DNA of 64,000 bases from Burkholderia sp. lig30 (lineage in GTDB: Bacteria > Pseudomonadota > Gammaproteobacteria > Burkholderiales > Burkholderiaceae), in contig NZ_JGVW01000072.1 of the NCBI RefSeq assembly GCF_000687455.2, positions 1 through 64,000 of the forward strand. Direction: 5' to 3'. The notes below the pieces were generated by a model. It made no database searches. It worked only from the letters and a program-made list of their open reading frames with translations, and was not told the origin of the DNA. Made by a program: the position numbers and the translations under genes. Positions 51,796-61,874 of this stretch are shown here, piece after piece; the stretch's first letter is position 1; the number at the start of each line of letters is the position of its first letter.

Positions 51796-53271
51796 ATGAT
51801 GAAACTCACGCTGCGCAAATGGCTGGCCGCTGCGGCGATGGCGGCTTGCCTTCCGTTCGTGCCGCACACCGCGGCCGCGATGCCCGCGGGCGCGGGCCTG
51901 CCTGATTTCGCGGATCTCGTCGAAAAGGTCGGCCCGGCCGTGGTCAACATCCGGACGACCGCGAACGTGCCGTCCGCGGCGCGCGGCGTGCTGCCGCCCG
52001 GATTCGACAACGGCGACATGTCGGAATTCTTCCGGCGCTTCTTCGGCATTCCGCTGCCGCAGGCGCCCGGCAACCCGAAAAACGCGCCGGCGCCCGACGC
52101 CGCGCCGGATACCGAGCAGAACCGTGGCGTCGGCTCCGGCTTCATCCTGTCGGGCGACGGCTACGTGATGACCAACGCGCACGTCGTCGACGACGCGGAC
52201 ACGATCTACGTGACGCTGACCGACAAGCGCGAGTTCAAGGCGAAGCTGGTCGGCGTCGACGAGCGCACTGACGTCGCGGTGGTCAAGATCCAGGCGTCGA
52301 ACCTGCCGACCGTCGCGATCGGCGATTCGAACAAGGTGCGCGTCGGCGAGTGGGTCGTCGCGATCGGCTCGCCGTTCGGCCTCGACAACACGGTCACGGC
52401 CGGCATCGTCAGCGCGAAGGGCCGCAACACCGGCGATTACCTGCCGTTCATCCAGACCGACGTGGCCGTGAACCCGGGCAACTCGGGCGGGCCGCTGATC
52501 AACATGCAGGGCGAGGTGATTGGCATCAACTCGCAGATCTACAGCCGCACCGGCGGGTTCATGGGCATTTCGTTCGCGATTCCGATCGACGAGGCGATGC
52601 GCGTGGCGGACCAGCTGAAGTCGTCGGGCAAGGTGACGCGCGGCCGCATCGCGGTCGCGATCGGCGAGGTGACGAAGGAAGTCGCCGATTCGATCGGCCT
52701 GCCGAAGGCGGAAGGCGCGCTCGTCAGCAGCGTCGAGCCGGGCGGCCCGGCCGACAAGGCGGGCATCCAGCCGGGCGACATCATCCTGAAGTTCAACGGC
52801 CGTCCGGTCGAGACCGCGTCGGATCTGCCGCGCATGGTCGGCGACCTGAAGCCGGGCGCGAAGGCGGCCGTCACGGTCTGGCGCAAGGGCCAGGCGCGTG
52901 AGCTGCCGATCACGATCGCCGAGACGCCGGTCGATGCGGTCGCGAAGGCCGATCCGCGCAAGAACGCGCCGCAGAAGTCGCGCCAGAGCAATCCGCTCGG
53001 CCTGACGGTCAGCGACATTCCGGCGGATCAACTGAAGGCGCTGAAGCTGCGGAACGGCGTGCAGGTCGACGGCGTCGACGGGCCTGCCGCGCGTGCGGGG
53101 CTGCAGCGCGGCGACATCGTGCTGCGGGTCGGCGATACCGATATCACGAGCGCGAAGCAGTTCGCCGACGTCACCGCGCAGCTCGATGCGCAAAAGGCGG
53201 TCGCGGTGCTGGTGCGGCGCGGCGACACCACGCAGTTCATCCCGATGCGTCCGCGTCAGAGCCAGAAGTGA
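51796..53271 (+). CDS. mucD: Periplasmic serine protease, DegP/MucD type
   Basis: 491 residues. Signal peptide cleaved after AAA near 28; trypsin-like domain with His129 (TNAHVVDD), Asp159 (ERTDVAVVKI) and Ser230 (NPGNSGGPL); two PDZ domains from about 285 and 400. It is a Do-type quality-control protease or chaperone of the periplasm, and in Pseudomonas restrains the sigma-E pathway. The start has two adjacent ATGs at 51796 and 51799. Confidence 0.96.
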   Translation: MMKLTLRKWLAAAAMAACLPFVPHTAAAMPAGAGLPDFADLVEKVGPAVVNIRTTANVPSAARGVLPPGFDNGDMSEFFRRFFGIPLPQAPGNPKNAPAPDAAPDTEQNRGVGSGFILSGDGYVMTNAHVVDDADTIYVTLTDKREFKAKLVGVDERTDVAVVKIQASNLPTVAIGDSNKVRVGEWVVAIGSPFGLDNTVTAGIVSAKGRNTGDYLPFIQTDVAVNPGNSGGPLINMQGEVIGINSQIYSRTGGFMGISFAIPIDEAMRVADQLKSSGKVTRGRIAVAIGEVTKEVADSIGLPKAEGALVSSVEPGGPADKAGIQPGDIILKFNGRPVETASDLPRMVGDLKPGAKAAVTVWRKGQARELPITIAETPVDAVAKADPRKNAPQKSRQSNPLGLTVSDIPADQLKALKLRNGVQVDGVDGPAARAGLQRGDIVLRVGDTDITSAKQFADVTAQLDAQKAVAVLVRRGDTTQFIPMRPRQSQK

Positions 53272-53281
53272 CGCGGCGGCG

Positions 53282-53518
53282 ATGCTGACGCTTTACGGCC
53301 GGGGCTGGTGCCATCTGTGCGACGACATGCGCGACGCGCTGGCGCCGGTTGCTGCGGAATTCGGCGTCGCGGTCGAGTATGTCGACATCGATGCCGACGC
53401 GGCGCTCGTCGCCCGCTACGACGAGGACGTGCCGGTGCTGCTGCTGGACGGTGCGGAAGTGTGCCGCCACCGCTTCGACGAGGCGCGGTTGCGGTGCGCG
53501 CTCGCGGCCCGGCGCTGA
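53282..53518 (+). CDS. Glutaredoxin-family protein
   Basis: 78 residues: LTLYGRGWCHLCDDMRDAL has the CxxC (CHLC) redox site near residue 9, and VPVLLLDGAEVCRHRFDEARL carries the cis-Pro. It is the DUF836/YruB-like short glutaredoxin fold. The start is 10 bases after mucD, so it belongs to the sigma-E operon, which suggests a thiol role linked to envelope stress. Substrate unknown. Confidence 0.85.
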   Translation: MLTLYGRGWCHLCDDMRDALAPVAAEFGVAVEYVDIDADAALVARYDEDVPVLLLDGAEVCRHRFDEARLRCALAARR

Positions 53519-53547
53519 AGGCGCGGCGGGCCGGCTGGCAAAATGCC

Positions 53548-53565
53548 GCCCCGGCCGGGGCTTTT
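53548..53565 (+). terminator. Short terminator after the glutaredoxin gene
   Basis: GCCCC-GGCC-GGGGC hairpin followed by four T, 30 bases past the stop. Confidence 0.5.
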
Positions 53566-53598
53566 CGGCTAAAATGGGCTGTTTTTTCACCGACTTAC

Positions 53599-53633
53599 AA
53601 GGCGTGCTCCGCAGTCGTCGAGCGCGCCTTTTT
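53599..53633 (+). terminator. Terminator or attenuator immediately upstream of lepA
   Basis: AAGGCGTGCTC pairs with GAGCGCGCCTT over 11 positions including one G-U, 10-base loop, then T to 53633. It ends 17 bases before the lepA ATG, so any transcript entering lepA from upstream must pass it. A TAAAAT (53570-53575) upstream could be a -10 element, but I see no -35. Confidence 0.6.
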
Positions 53634-53650
53634 CGCTTGTTCGGCACTGA

Positions 53651-55444
53651 ATGGATCATATTCGCAATTTCTCGATCATCGCCCACATCGACCATGGCAA
53701 GTCGACGCTCGCGGATCGCATCATCCAGGTATGCGGCGGCCTGACCGACCGTGAAATGGAAGCGCAGGTGCTCGACTCGATGGATCTCGAGCGCGAGCGC
53801 GGCATCACGATCAAGGCGCAGACTGCTGCGCTGTCGTATCGTGCACGCGACGGCAAGGTGTACAACCTGAACCTGATCGACACACCGGGGCACGTCGACT
53901 TCTCGTATGAAGTGAGCCGCTCGCTGTCCGCCTGCGAGGGCGCGCTGCTCGTCGTCGACGCGAGCCAGGGCGTCGAGGCGCAGACGGTCGCGAACTGCTA
54001 TACGGCGATCGAGCTCGGCGTCGAGGTCGTGCCGGTCCTGAACAAGATCGACCTGCCGGCCGCGAACCCGGAAAACGCGATCGCCGAGATCGAGGACGTG
54101 ATCGGCATCGACGCGACCGACGCGACGCGCTGCAGCGCGAAGACGGGCCTCGGCGTCGAGGACGTGCTCGAATCGCTGATCGTGAAGGTGCCGCCGCCGA
54201 AGGGCGATCCCGACGCGCCGCTGCAGGCGCTCATCATCGACTCGTGGTTTGACAACTACGTCGGCGTCGTGATGCTCGTGCGGATCGTCAACGGCACGCT
54301 GCGCCCGAAGGAAAAGATCAAGCTGATGGCGACCGGCGCGCAGTACCCGGTCGAGCACGTCGGCGTGTTCACGCCGAAGTCGCGCAACCTCGAATCGCTG
54401 TCGGCCGGGCAGGTGGGCTTCATCATCGCCGGCATCAAGGAACTGACGGCCGCGAAGGTCGGCGACACCGTCACGCACGCGACGAAGGCGGCCGCCGAGC
54501 CGCTGCCGGGCTTCAAGGAAGTGAAGCCGCAGGTGTTCGCGGGCCTCTATCCGGTCGAGGCAAACCAGTACGACGCGCTGCGCGAGTCGCTCGAGAAGCT
54601 CAAGCTCAACGACGCGTCGCTGCAGTACGAGCCGGAAGTGTCGCAGGCGCTCGGCTTCGGCTTCCGCTGCGGCTTCCTCGGGCTGCTGCACATGGAAATC
54701 GTGCAGGAGCGGCTCGAGCGCGAATTCGACATGGATCTCATCACGACCGCGCCGACCGTGGTCTACGAGGTCGTGCAGAGCGACGGTTCCACGATCCGGG
54801 TCGAGAACCCGGCGAAGATGCCGGAGCCCGCGAAGATCGCCGAGATCCGCGAGCCGATCGTCACGGTGAACCTGTACATGCCGCAGGACTACGTCGGCTC
54901 GGTGATCACGCTGTGCGAACAGAAGCGCGGCTCGCAGATCAACATGCAGTATCACGGCCGCCAGGTGCAGCTCACGTACGAGATCCCGATGGCGGAAATC
55001 GTGCTCGACTTCTTCGATCGCCTGAAGTCGGTGTCGCGCGGCTATGCGTCGATGGACTACGAGTTCAAGGAATACCGCTCGTCGGACGTCGTGAAGGTCG
55101 ACATGCTGATCAACGGCGACAAGGTCGACGCGCTGTCGATCATCGTGCACCGCTCGCAGTCGCAGTATCGCGGCCGCGAAGTCGCGGCGAAGATGCGCGA
55201 GATCATCCCGCGCCAGATGTACGACGTGGCGATCCAGGCCGCCGTCGGCGCGCACATCATCGCGCGCGAGAACATCAAGGCGCTGCGCAAGAACGTGCTC
55301 GCGAAGTGCTACGGCGGTGACATCACGCGCAAGAAGAAGCTGCTCGAAAAGCAGAAAGAAGGTAAGAAGCGGATGAAGCAGGTGGGTTCGGTCGAGATCC
55401 CGCAGGAAGCGTTCCTGGCGATCTTGCGTGTCGAAGACAAATAA
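53651..55444 (+). CDS. lepA: Elongation factor 4
   Basis: 597 residues. GTPase motifs: [14 protein letters not shown] (G1), RERGITI (G2), [11 protein letters not shown] (G3) and NKIDLPAA (G4). Domains follow as in EF-G but with the LepA-specific C-terminal domain ([20 protein letters not shown]). It acts on translating ribosomes and in initiation. It precedes lepB by 17 bases. Confidence 0.98.
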   Translation: MDHIRNFSIIAHIDHGKSTLADRIIQVCGGLTDREMEAQVLDSMDLERERGITIKAQTAALSYRARDGKVYNLNLIDTPGHVDFSYEVSRSLSACEGALLVVDASQGVEAQTVANCYTAIELGVEVVPVLNKIDLPAANPENAIAEIEDVIGIDATDATRCSAKTGLGVEDVLESLIVKVPPPKGDPDAPLQALIIDSWFDNYVGVVMLVRIVNGTLRPKEKIKLMATGAQYPVEHVGVFTPKSRNLESLSAGQVGFIIAGIKELTAAKVGDTVTHATKAAAEPLPGFKEVKPQVFAGLYPVEANQYDALRESLEKLKLNDASLQYEPEVSQALGFGFRCGFLGLLHMEIVQERLEREFDMDLITTAPTVVYEVVQSDGSTIRVENPAKMPEPAKIAEIREPIVTVNLYMPQDYVGSVITLCEQKRGSQINMQYHGRQVQLTYEIPMAEIVLDFFDRLKSVSRGYASMDYEFKEYRSSDVVKVDMLINGDKVDALSIIVHRSQSQYRGREVAAKMREIIPRQMYDVAIQAAVGAHIIARENIKALRKNVLAKCYGGDITRKKKLLEKQKEGKKRMKQVGSVEIPQEAFLAILRVEDK

Positions 55445-55461
55445 CAGGACTGATCCTCTAT

Positions 55462-56355
55462 ATGAATTTTGCGCTGATTCTTTTTGTGCTCGTCGCGTTG
55501 ACGGGCGTGGCGTGGGTTGCAGACAAGATGGTGTTCCTGCCGCAGCGGCGGCGGGCGGCGGACGCGGCGATCGAGGAGTTCGACCGCCAGCAGTCGCGTA
55601 TCGACAAGCGCTTCGCCGACGAAAATGCGCCGCAGACCCGTTCGAAGCTGCGTGACGACAAGCTGCGCCAGCCGTGGTGGCTCGAATACACGGCGAGCTT
55701 CTTCCCGGTGATCCTCGCGGTGTTCGTCGTGCGCTCGTTCATCGTCGAGCCGTTCAAGATCCCGTCGGGCTCGATGGTGCCGACGCTGCTGGTCGGCGAT
55801 TTCATCCTCGTCAACAAGTTCGACTACGGCCTGCGCATGCCGGTCAGCAACACGAAGCTCACGCAGGGCCGTCCGCTCGAGCGTGGCGACGTGGTGGTGT
55901 TCCGTTATCCGAAGGACGAGTCGGTCGACTACATCAAGCGCGTGATCGGCCTGCCGGGCGACACGATCGCCTACCAGGACAAGCAGCTGACGATCAACGG
56001 CAAGCCGGTGGCCGAGACGGCGATGCCGGACTACTTCGACGAAGAGCGGATGAACTACGCGAAGCAGTTCGAGGAATCGCTCGACGGCCGCACGAACGCG
56101 ATCCTCAACAATCCGGCAGTGCCGCCGTTCGTGATGGGTGCATACGACTACCCGTATCGCGACAACTGCACGTACAACAGTCGCGGCGTGATCTGCAAGG
56201 TGCCGCCGGGCCACTACTTCATGATGGGCGACAACCGCGACAACAGTGCGGACAGCCGCTACTGGGGTTTCGTGCCGGACAAGAACATCGTCGGCCGCGC
56301 GTTCTTCATCTGGATGAACTTCAGCGCCCTGAAGCGCATCGGCTCGTTCAACTGA
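55462..56355 (+). CDS. lepB: Signal peptidase I
   Basis: 297 residues. Two N-terminal membrane segments ([17 protein letters not shown] and [16 protein letters not shown]), the catalytic Ser in [18 protein letters not shown], and the Lys general base in [32 protein letters not shown] is box E. It removes signal peptides from exported preproteins on the periplasmic face. Next to lepA as in E. coli. Confidence 0.97.
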   Translation: MNFALILFVLVALTGVAWVADKMVFLPQRRRAADAAIEEFDRQQSRIDKRFADENAPQTRSKLRDDKLRQPWWLEYTASFFPVILAVFVVRSFIVEPFKIPSGSMVPTLLVGDFILVNKFDYGLRMPVSNTKLTQGRPLERGDVVVFRYPKDESVDYIKRVIGLPGDTIAYQDKQLTINGKPVAETAMPDYFDEERMNYAKQFEESLDGRTNAILNNPAVPPFVMGAYDYPYRDNCTYNSRGVICKVPPGHYFMMGDNRDNSADSRYWGFVPDKNIVGRAFFIWMNFSALKRIGSFN

Positions 56356-56470
56356 TCGGCCGACACACCGGCGGGACGCAGCGCACGGGCCGTGCCGCGT
56401 CCCGCCGAAAAAAACCAAGAACCGGCGGACACACCGCCTCGTCACGCCTTTTCGGGGCCGGCAGCGTCGC

Positions 56471-56499
56471 TTCGACGTAACCGGCGCCCGCGTTATACT
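56471..56499 (+). promoter_or_regulatory. rnc promoter, possibly leaderless
   Basis: TTCGAC at 56471-56476, 17-base spacer, TATACT at 56494-56499. Initiation 7-8 bases downstream falls at 56506-56507, exactly on the rnc ATG (56507), and no ribosome-binding site precedes that ATG. Confidence 0.55.
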
Positions 56500-56506
56500 C
56501 CTGCAC

Positions 56507-57736
56507 ATGCCCCTATCTCAGTTGGAAAGCCGGCTGCGCTATGAATTTCGCAATGCGGAATTGCTGCGCCAGGCTTTGACCCATCGCAGTCACAGTGCCA
56601 CGCACAACGAGCGGCTCGAGTTTCTCGGCGACTCCGTTCTCAATTGCGCGGTGGCCGCCCTTTTGTTCCAGCGTTTCGCCAAGCTGGACGAAGGCGATCT
56701 GTCGCGGGTGCGGGCGAATCTCGTCAAGCAGCAGTCACTGTACGAAATCGCTCAGGCCCTGAATATTTCCGACGGGTTGCGGCTTGGTGAGGGCGAGTTG
56801 CGCAGCGGCGGATTCCGCCGCCCGTCGATTCTCGCCGACGCGTTCGAGGCGATCATCGGCGCGGTGTTCGTCGACGGCGGCTTCGACGCCGCGCAAGGGG
56901 TCATCAAGCGCCTGTACGTGCCGATCCTCGACCATATCGATCCGCGCACGCTTGGCAAGGATGCCAAGACGCTGCTGCAGGAGTACCTGCAGGGCCACAA
57001 GATCGCGCTGCCGACCTATACCGTCGTCGCGACGCACGGCGCGGCGCACAATCAGCAGTTCGAAGTCGAGTGCACGGTGCCGAAGCTGGACGTCAAGGTG
57101 TCCGGCTCTGGCGCGAGCCGCCGCGCGGCCGAGCAGGCCGCGGCGAAGAAGGCGCTCGACGAGGTGATGGCCGCCGCGCCGATGCTCGGCGCGAAGCCGA
57201 AGCGCTCGAAGGGCACGCGCGCGGCGAAGCACGTGGAGCCGGAGATCGTGCCGGGTGTGAAGGGGATTCAGGAAGCGCTCGACTTGCGCTCGCCCGAGCG
57301 GAAGGAGCGCGCGGTCGCGCGCGCCGCCGCGAAGGCCGGCGGGGCGGCCGAGCCGGCCGCACGCGCCGGCGAACCGGCGGAGCGGGCGGCGTTGCCGTCG
57401 GCGGGCGCGATCCGTCGCGTCGAGCACGGGGCCGACAGGGCCGAACGGAACGCGAAGCCGGCGGCGGACAAGCCGGCCGATAGCGCCGACAGCCTGGCCG
57501 GGCGCGTCGATACCGCGCCGCAGGCGGGCGACCAGCCGGCCGAGCGCCCCGACGCGACGCCGCGCGCGGGCGACCAACCGGCCGAACGCAGCGACACTCC
57601 GCCGCGCGCCGCGGACAAGCCGGCCGGGCGCAGCGTGCTGCGGGTGCGCGACGTCCCCGCCGAGACGGGCGCTTCGTCGCCCGGCGAACCGGATCCGGCC
57701 GCCGCGCACGCGCGGATCGCCGATGCCGGCCACTGA
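56507..57736 (+). CDS. rnc: Ribonuclease III with long C-terminal extension
   Basis: 409 residues, against about 225 in E. coli. The endonuclease domain has [19 protein letters not shown] (signature) and the dsRNA-binding domain spans about 155-225 ([20 protein letters not shown] onward). From about 240 the tail is Ala/Pro/Arg/Asp low complexity, with three near-repeats ([37 protein letters not shown]). It processes rRNA precursors and double-stranded RNA. It is followed 60 bases later by era. Confidence 0.95.
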   Translation: MPLSQLESRLRYEFRNAELLRQALTHRSHSATHNERLEFLGDSVLNCAVAALLFQRFAKLDEGDLSRVRANLVKQQSLYEIAQALNISDGLRLGEGELRSGGFRRPSILADAFEAIIGAVFVDGGFDAAQGVIKRLYVPILDHIDPRTLGKDAKTLLQEYLQGHKIALPTYTVVATHGAAHNQQFEVECTVPKLDVKVSGSGASRRAAEQAAAKKALDEVMAAAPMLGAKPKRSKGTRAAKHVEPEIVPGVKGIQEALDLRSPERKERAVARAAAKAGGAAEPAARAGEPAERAALPSAGAIRRVEHGADRAERNAKPAADKPADSADSLAGRVDTAPQAGDQPAERPDATPRAGDQPAERSDTPPRAADKPAGRSVLRVRDVPAETGASSPGEPDPAAAHARIADAGH

Positions 57737-57796
57737 AACGCACATGCACCGTGCCGCGCATCGCGCGGCCGGTTCCGAACCTGTAGTACACACGAT

Positions 57797-58696
57797 ATGA
57801 ACGCTACCGCTCCCACTGGTTTCCGCTGCGGCATGATCGCGATCGTCGGCCGGCCGAACGTCGGCAAGTCGACGCTGATGAATGCGCTCGTCGGCCAGAA
57901 AATCAGCATCACGTCGCGCAAGGCGCAGACGACCCGTCATCGCATCACCGGCATCAACACGACCGAAGACGCACAGTTCATCTTCGTCGACACGCCCGGC
58001 TTCCAGACCCGTCACAGCACCGCGCTGAACCGCTCGCTGAACCGCACGGTCACGTCGACGCTGACGTCCGTCGACGCGATCCTGTTCGTGATCGAAGCCG
58101 GCCGCTTCGGCCCGGACGACCAGCGGGTGCTCGACCTGATTCCGCCCGGCACGCCGACGATCCTGATCGCGAACAAGCTCGACTGCGTCAACGACAAGGC
58201 GACGCTGTACCCGTTCATGCAGCAGGTGAGCGCGCTGCGCGAGTTCGCGCAGATCGTGCCGCTGTCCGCGAAGCATCAGGACGACATCCTCCGCCTGATG
58301 GAGACGCTCAAGCCGTACCTGCCGGAAGGCGAGCCGATCTACGGCGAGGACGACCTGACCGACCGCAGCTCGCGGTTCCTTGCCGCCGAGATCCTGCGCG
58401 AGAAGGTGTTCCGCTGGACCGGCGACGAGTTGCCGTACACGAGCACCGTCATCATCGACAAGTTCGAGGAAGAAGGGCGGCTCAAGCGCATCTTCGCGAC
58501 GATCCTCGTCGAGCGCGATTCGCACAAGGCGATGGTGATCGGCAAGAAGGGCGCGAAGCTCAAGCAGATCAGCACCGAGGCGCGGATGGACATGGAGAAG
58601 CTGTTCGACGGCCCCGTGTACCTGGAAACCTTCGTCAAGGTGAAGAGCGGCTGGGCCGACAACGAAGCGGGGCTTCGTGCCTATGGGTACGAATGA
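57797..58696 (+). CDS. era: GTPase Era
   Basis: 299 residues. G1 [15 protein letters not shown]2 TTRHRITG, G3 DTPGFQ and G4 NKLDCV form the GTPase domain. The C-terminal KH domain contains [21 protein letters not shown]. It binds the 3' end of 16S rRNA and couples 30S maturation to GTP. Its 3' end overlaps the recO start. Confidence 0.98.
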   Translation: MNATAPTGFRCGMIAIVGRPNVGKSTLMNALVGQKISITSRKAQTTRHRITGINTTEDAQFIFVDTPGFQTRHSTALNRSLNRTVTSTLTSVDAILFVIEAGRFGPDDQRVLDLIPPGTPTILIANKLDCVNDKATLYPFMQQVSALREFAQIVPLSAKHQDDILRLMETLKPYLPEGEPIYGEDDLTDRSSRFLAAEILREKVFRWTGDELPYTSTVIIDKFEEEGRLKRIFATILVERDSHKAMVIGKKGAKLKQISTEARMDMEKLFDGPVYLETFVKVKSGWADNEAGLRAYGYE

Positions 58697-59522
58697 CGCG
58701 CTGACGTCGACCGAAGACACGGCGGCGCCCGGCGCGGACGATCCGCCGCCGCCGGCCGCGCCGCCCGAGCGGCCGCGCAAGCCGCGCCGCGCGGCCGCGC
58801 GCACGTCCGAATTCCGCGTCGCCGAGCAGCCGGCATTCGTGCTGCACAGTTATCCCTATCGTGAAACGAGCCTGATCGTCGACGTGCTGACGCGCGATCA
58901 CGGCCGGCTCGCGCTCGTCGCGAAAGGCGCGAAGCGCCCGCATTCCGCGCTGCGCGGCGTGCTGCAGACGTTCCAGCCGCTGTTGCTGTCCTGGTCCGGC
59001 AAGTCCGAGGTGCGCACGCTGACGGGCGCCGAATGGGTGGGCGGCATGCTGCCGCTCGGCGGTGACGCGCTCCTGTGCGGTTTCTACGTCAACGAACTGC
59101 TCGTGAAGTTCTGCGCGCGCGAAGATCCGCAGCCACCGCTGTTCAATCACTACGTGGTGACGCTCACGCGCCTCGCGCACGGCGAGCCCGCAGTGCAGGT
59201 GCTGCGTTCGTTCGAGCGCGTGCTGCTGCGCGAGACCGGCTATGCGCTCGCGCTCAACCGCACGGTCGCGCGCCGCGCGGTCGAGCCCGACCGGCAGTAC
59301 GTGTTCGATCCCGAGCGTGGCGTGCGCGACGCGAGCGGCGAGGTGCCGTCGCACTGGCCGGTGATTGCCGGGCAGACGTTGCTCGACATGGAGCAGGACG
59401 ATTACCATCGACCCCAGACCGTCGCGCAAAGCAAGACGCTGATGCGCTTTCTGCTCAACACCTATCTCGGCGGCACGCCGCTCGCGACGCGCCAGATCCT
59501 GATCGACCTGCAAAACCTATGA
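58683..59522 (+). CDS. recO: DNA repair protein RecO
   Basis: 279 residues. Start ATG 58683 lies inside the era 3' end (14-base overlap), and a GTG six bases upstream is possible. After a proline-rich ~40-residue lead, the OB-fold begins with [34 protein letters not shown] helical C-terminal half follows. RecO loads RecA at gaps with RecR. The usual C-terminal zinc cysteines are absent in this family branch. Confidence 0.92.
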   Translation: MGTNDALTSTEDTAAPGADDPPPPAAPPERPRKPRRAAARTSEFRVAEQPAFVLHSYPYRETSLIVDVLTRDHGRLALVAKGAKRPHSALRGVLQTFQPLLLSWSGKSEVRTLTGAEWVGGMLPLGGDALLCGFYVNELLVKFCAREDPQPPLFNHYVVTLTRLAHGEPAVQVLRSFERVLLRETGYALALNRTVARRAVEPDRQYVFDPERGVRDASGEVPSHWPVIAGQTLLDMEQDDYHRPQTVAQSKTLMRFLLNTYLGGTPLATRQILIDLQNL

Positions 59523-60292
59523 GCTTCTTCCTGACTTCGCCCACCGCCATCGACCTCGGCGTCAACATCGATCACGTCGCGACGCTGCGCAACGCGCGCG
59601 GCACGCGCTATCCCGATCCGATCCGCGCGGCGCTGGCCGCCGAGGAAGCGGGCGCCGACGCGATCACGCTGCATCTGCGCGAGGATCGCCGGCACATCGT
59701 CGATGCGGACGTGCACACGCTGCGGCCGCTGTTGAAGACGCGCATGAATCTCGAATGCGCGGTGACGGCCGAGATGCTCGACATCGCGTGCGCGGTGCGG
59801 CCGCACGACGCGTGTCTCGTGCCGGAGAAGCGCGAGGAGCTGACCACCGAAGGCGGGCTCGACGTCGCGGGCCGCTTCGAGGCGGTGCGCGCCGCGTGCA
59901 GGCAGCTCGCCGATGCCGGCGTGCGGGTGTCGCTGTTCATCGATCCGGACGATACGCAGATCCGCGCCGCGCAGGAAGCGGGCGCGCCGGTGATCGAACT
60001 GCACACGGGCCGCTATGCCGACGCGCACGATGCCGCCGAACAGCAGCGCGAATACGAGCGCATCGTCGCCGGCGTGCAGACGGGCGTGCAGCTCGGCCTG
60101 AAGGTCAACGCGGGCCACGGCCTGCACTACACGAACGTCCAGCAGATCGCCGCGATCGACGGCATCGTCGAGCTGAACATCGGCCACGCGATCGTCGCGC
60201 ATGCGATTTTCGCCGGCTGGGACAACGCGGTGCGGGAAATGAAGGCGATCATGGTCGCGGCCCGCGTCGCGGCGCTGCACGGGGCGCACTGA
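59519..60292 (+). CDS. pdxJ: Pyridoxine 5'-phosphate synthase
   Basis: 257 residues. TIM-barrel motifs: [58 protein letters not shown], and [13 protein letters not shown]. It condenses 1-deoxyxylulose 5-phosphate with 3-amino-2-oxopropyl phosphate to give PNP. The ATG overlaps the recO stop (ATGA), and acpS follows 84 bases later, as in E. coli. Confidence 0.98.
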   Translation: MSFFLTSPTAIDLGVNIDHVATLRNARGTRYPDPIRAALAAEEAGADAITLHLREDRRHIVDADVHTLRPLLKTRMNLECAVTAEMLDIACAVRPHDACLVPEKREELTTEGGLDVAGRFEAVRAACRQLADAGVRVSLFIDPDDTQIRAAQEAGAPVIELHTGRYADAHDAAEQQREYERIVAGVQTGVQLGLKVNAGHGLHYTNVQQIAAIDGIVELNIGHAIVAHAIFAGWDNAVREMKAIMVAARVAALHGAH

Positions 60293-60376
60293 AGATGCAT
60301 TGCCTCCACGTTCTCGTCGTTCGCTGCCCCCAAAGGGCGCCGTCAGCCCTCCTGGGGCGGCCCGGCGGGTGCTGAC

Positions 60377-60784
60377 ATGGCGATCTACGGCATCGGCACC
60401 GACATCGTCCAGTTAAGCCGCGTCGCGGCCGTGCTCGAGCGCACCGGCGGGCGTTTCGCCGACAAGGTGCTGGGGCCGGACGAGCTGCGCGTGTTCCATG
60501 CGCGCCGCGCGCGTTCCGAGGCACGCGGCATCGCGTTTCTCGCGACGCGCTTCTCCGCGAAGGAAGCGTTCTCGAAGGCGATCGGGCTCGGGATGCGCTG
60601 GCCGATGACGTGGCGCGCGCTGCAAACCCTCAATGCGCCGAGCGGCGAGCCGTACGTCGCCGCGTCCGGCGAACTGGCCGACTGGCTCGCGGCGCGCGGG
60701 ATCACGGCGCGCGTGACGGTCAGCGACGAGCGCGACTACGCAGTGTCGTTCGTGATCGCCGAGACGCTCGCACCGGCGCCCTGA
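60377..60784 (+). CDS. acpS: Holo-ACP synthase
   Basis: 135 residues. Motifs [20 protein letters not shown] and [19 protein letters not shown] are the metal- and CoA-binding signatures. It transfers 4'-phosphopantetheine from CoA to the ACP serine encoded at 47185. The gap to pdxJ is short, and the start at 60377 is well placed for the family. Confidence 0.96.
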   Translation: MAIYGIGTDIVQLSRVAAVLERTGGRFADKVLGPDELRVFHARRARSEARGIAFLATRFSAKEAFSKAIGLGMRWPMTWRALQTLNAPSGEPYVAASGELADWLAARGITARVTVSDERDYAVSFVIAETLAPAP

Positions 60785-60812
60785 CTCTTCCACTGACAGA
60801 CTTCTCGCTTCG

Positions 60813-61841
60813 ATGAAACAGACTCCCGGCCCGGTCATGCTCGACATCATCGGCACGACCCTCACGCGCGACGATGCGCGGCGTCTCGCGCATCCGCAAA
60901 CCGGCGGCGTCATCCTGTTCGCCCGCCATTTCCAGGATCGTGCGCAACTGGTCGCGTTGACCGATGCGATCCGCGCGATTCGCGACGATCTGCTGATCGC
61001 CGTCGATCACGAGGGCGGACGCGTGCAGCGCTTTCGCACCGACGGCTTCACGGCGCTGCCCGCGATGCGCCGGCTCGGCGAGCTGTGGGACAAGGACGTG
61101 CTGCTGGCGACGAAAGTCGCGACCGCGGTCGGCTATATCCTTGCCGCCGAGCTGCGCGCGTGCGGGATCGACATGAGCTTCACGCCGGTGCTCGATCTCG
61201 ACTACGGGCATTCGCAGGTGATCGGCGATCGCGCGTTCCATCGTGATCCACGCGTCGTGACGCTGCTCGCGAAGAGTCTCAACCACGGGCTCGCGGTCGC
61301 CGGCATGGCGAACTGCGGCAAGCATTTCCCCGGCCACGGATTCGCCGAGGCGGATTCGCACGTCGCGTTGCCCACCGACGACCGTCCGCTCGACGAGATC
61401 CTCGCGAACGATGTCGCGCCTTACGACTGGCTCGGCATCGCGCTGTCGGCGGTGATTCCGGCACATGTGATCTACACGCAGGTCGACAGTCAGCCCGCGG
61501 GGTTCTCGCGCATCTGGCTACAGGACATCCTGCGTGACCGCCTCGGGTTCACGGGGGCGATCTTCAGCGACGATCTGTCGATGGAGGCGGCGCGCGAAGG
61601 CGGCACGCTTACGCAGGCGGCTGAAGCGGCGCTCGCGGCCGGCTGCGACATGGTGCTCGTCTGCAACCAGCCGGACGCGGCGGAGGAGGTGCTGAACGGG
61701 CTGAAGGCGCTCCCGTCCGACGAGTCGGCGCGGCGCATCAGGCAGATGCGCGCGCGCGGCAAGGCGCTCAAGTGGGACAAGCTGATGCAGCAGCCGGACT
61801 ATCTGCGCGCGCAGGCGCTGCTGCAAAGCGCATTCGGTTGA
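60813..61841 (+). CDS. nagZ: Beta-N-acetylhexosaminidase (peptidoglycan recycling)
   Basis: 342 residues. GH3 family: HPQTGGVILFARHFQD, AVDHEGGRVQRF, and the catalytic-loop KHFPGHGFAEADSHVALP with its His-Asp pair, then AIFSDDLSMEAA carrying the nucleophile Asp. It removes GlcNAc from anhydro-muropeptides in the cytosol, which also feeds beta-lactamase induction in many species. It follows acpS by 28 bases. Confidence 0.95.
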   Translation: MKQTPGPVMLDIIGTTLTRDDARRLAHPQTGGVILFARHFQDRAQLVALTDAIRAIRDDLLIAVDHEGGRVQRFRTDGFTALPAMRRLGELWDKDVLLATKVATAVGYILAAELRACGIDMSFTPVLDLDYGHSQVIGDRAFHRDPRVVTLLAKSLNHGLAVAGMANCGKHFPGHGFAEADSHVALPTDDRPLDEILANDVAPYDWLGIALSAVIPAHVIYTQVDSQPAGFSRIWLQDILRDRLGFTGAIFSDDLSMEAAREGGTLTQAAEAALAAGCDMVLVCNQPDAAEEVLNGLKALPSDESARRIRQMRARGKALKWDKLMQQPDYLRAQALLQSAFG

Positions 61842-61874
61842 GCGGCGCGGCCGCGCGTCGCGGCTGTCCGCCGC

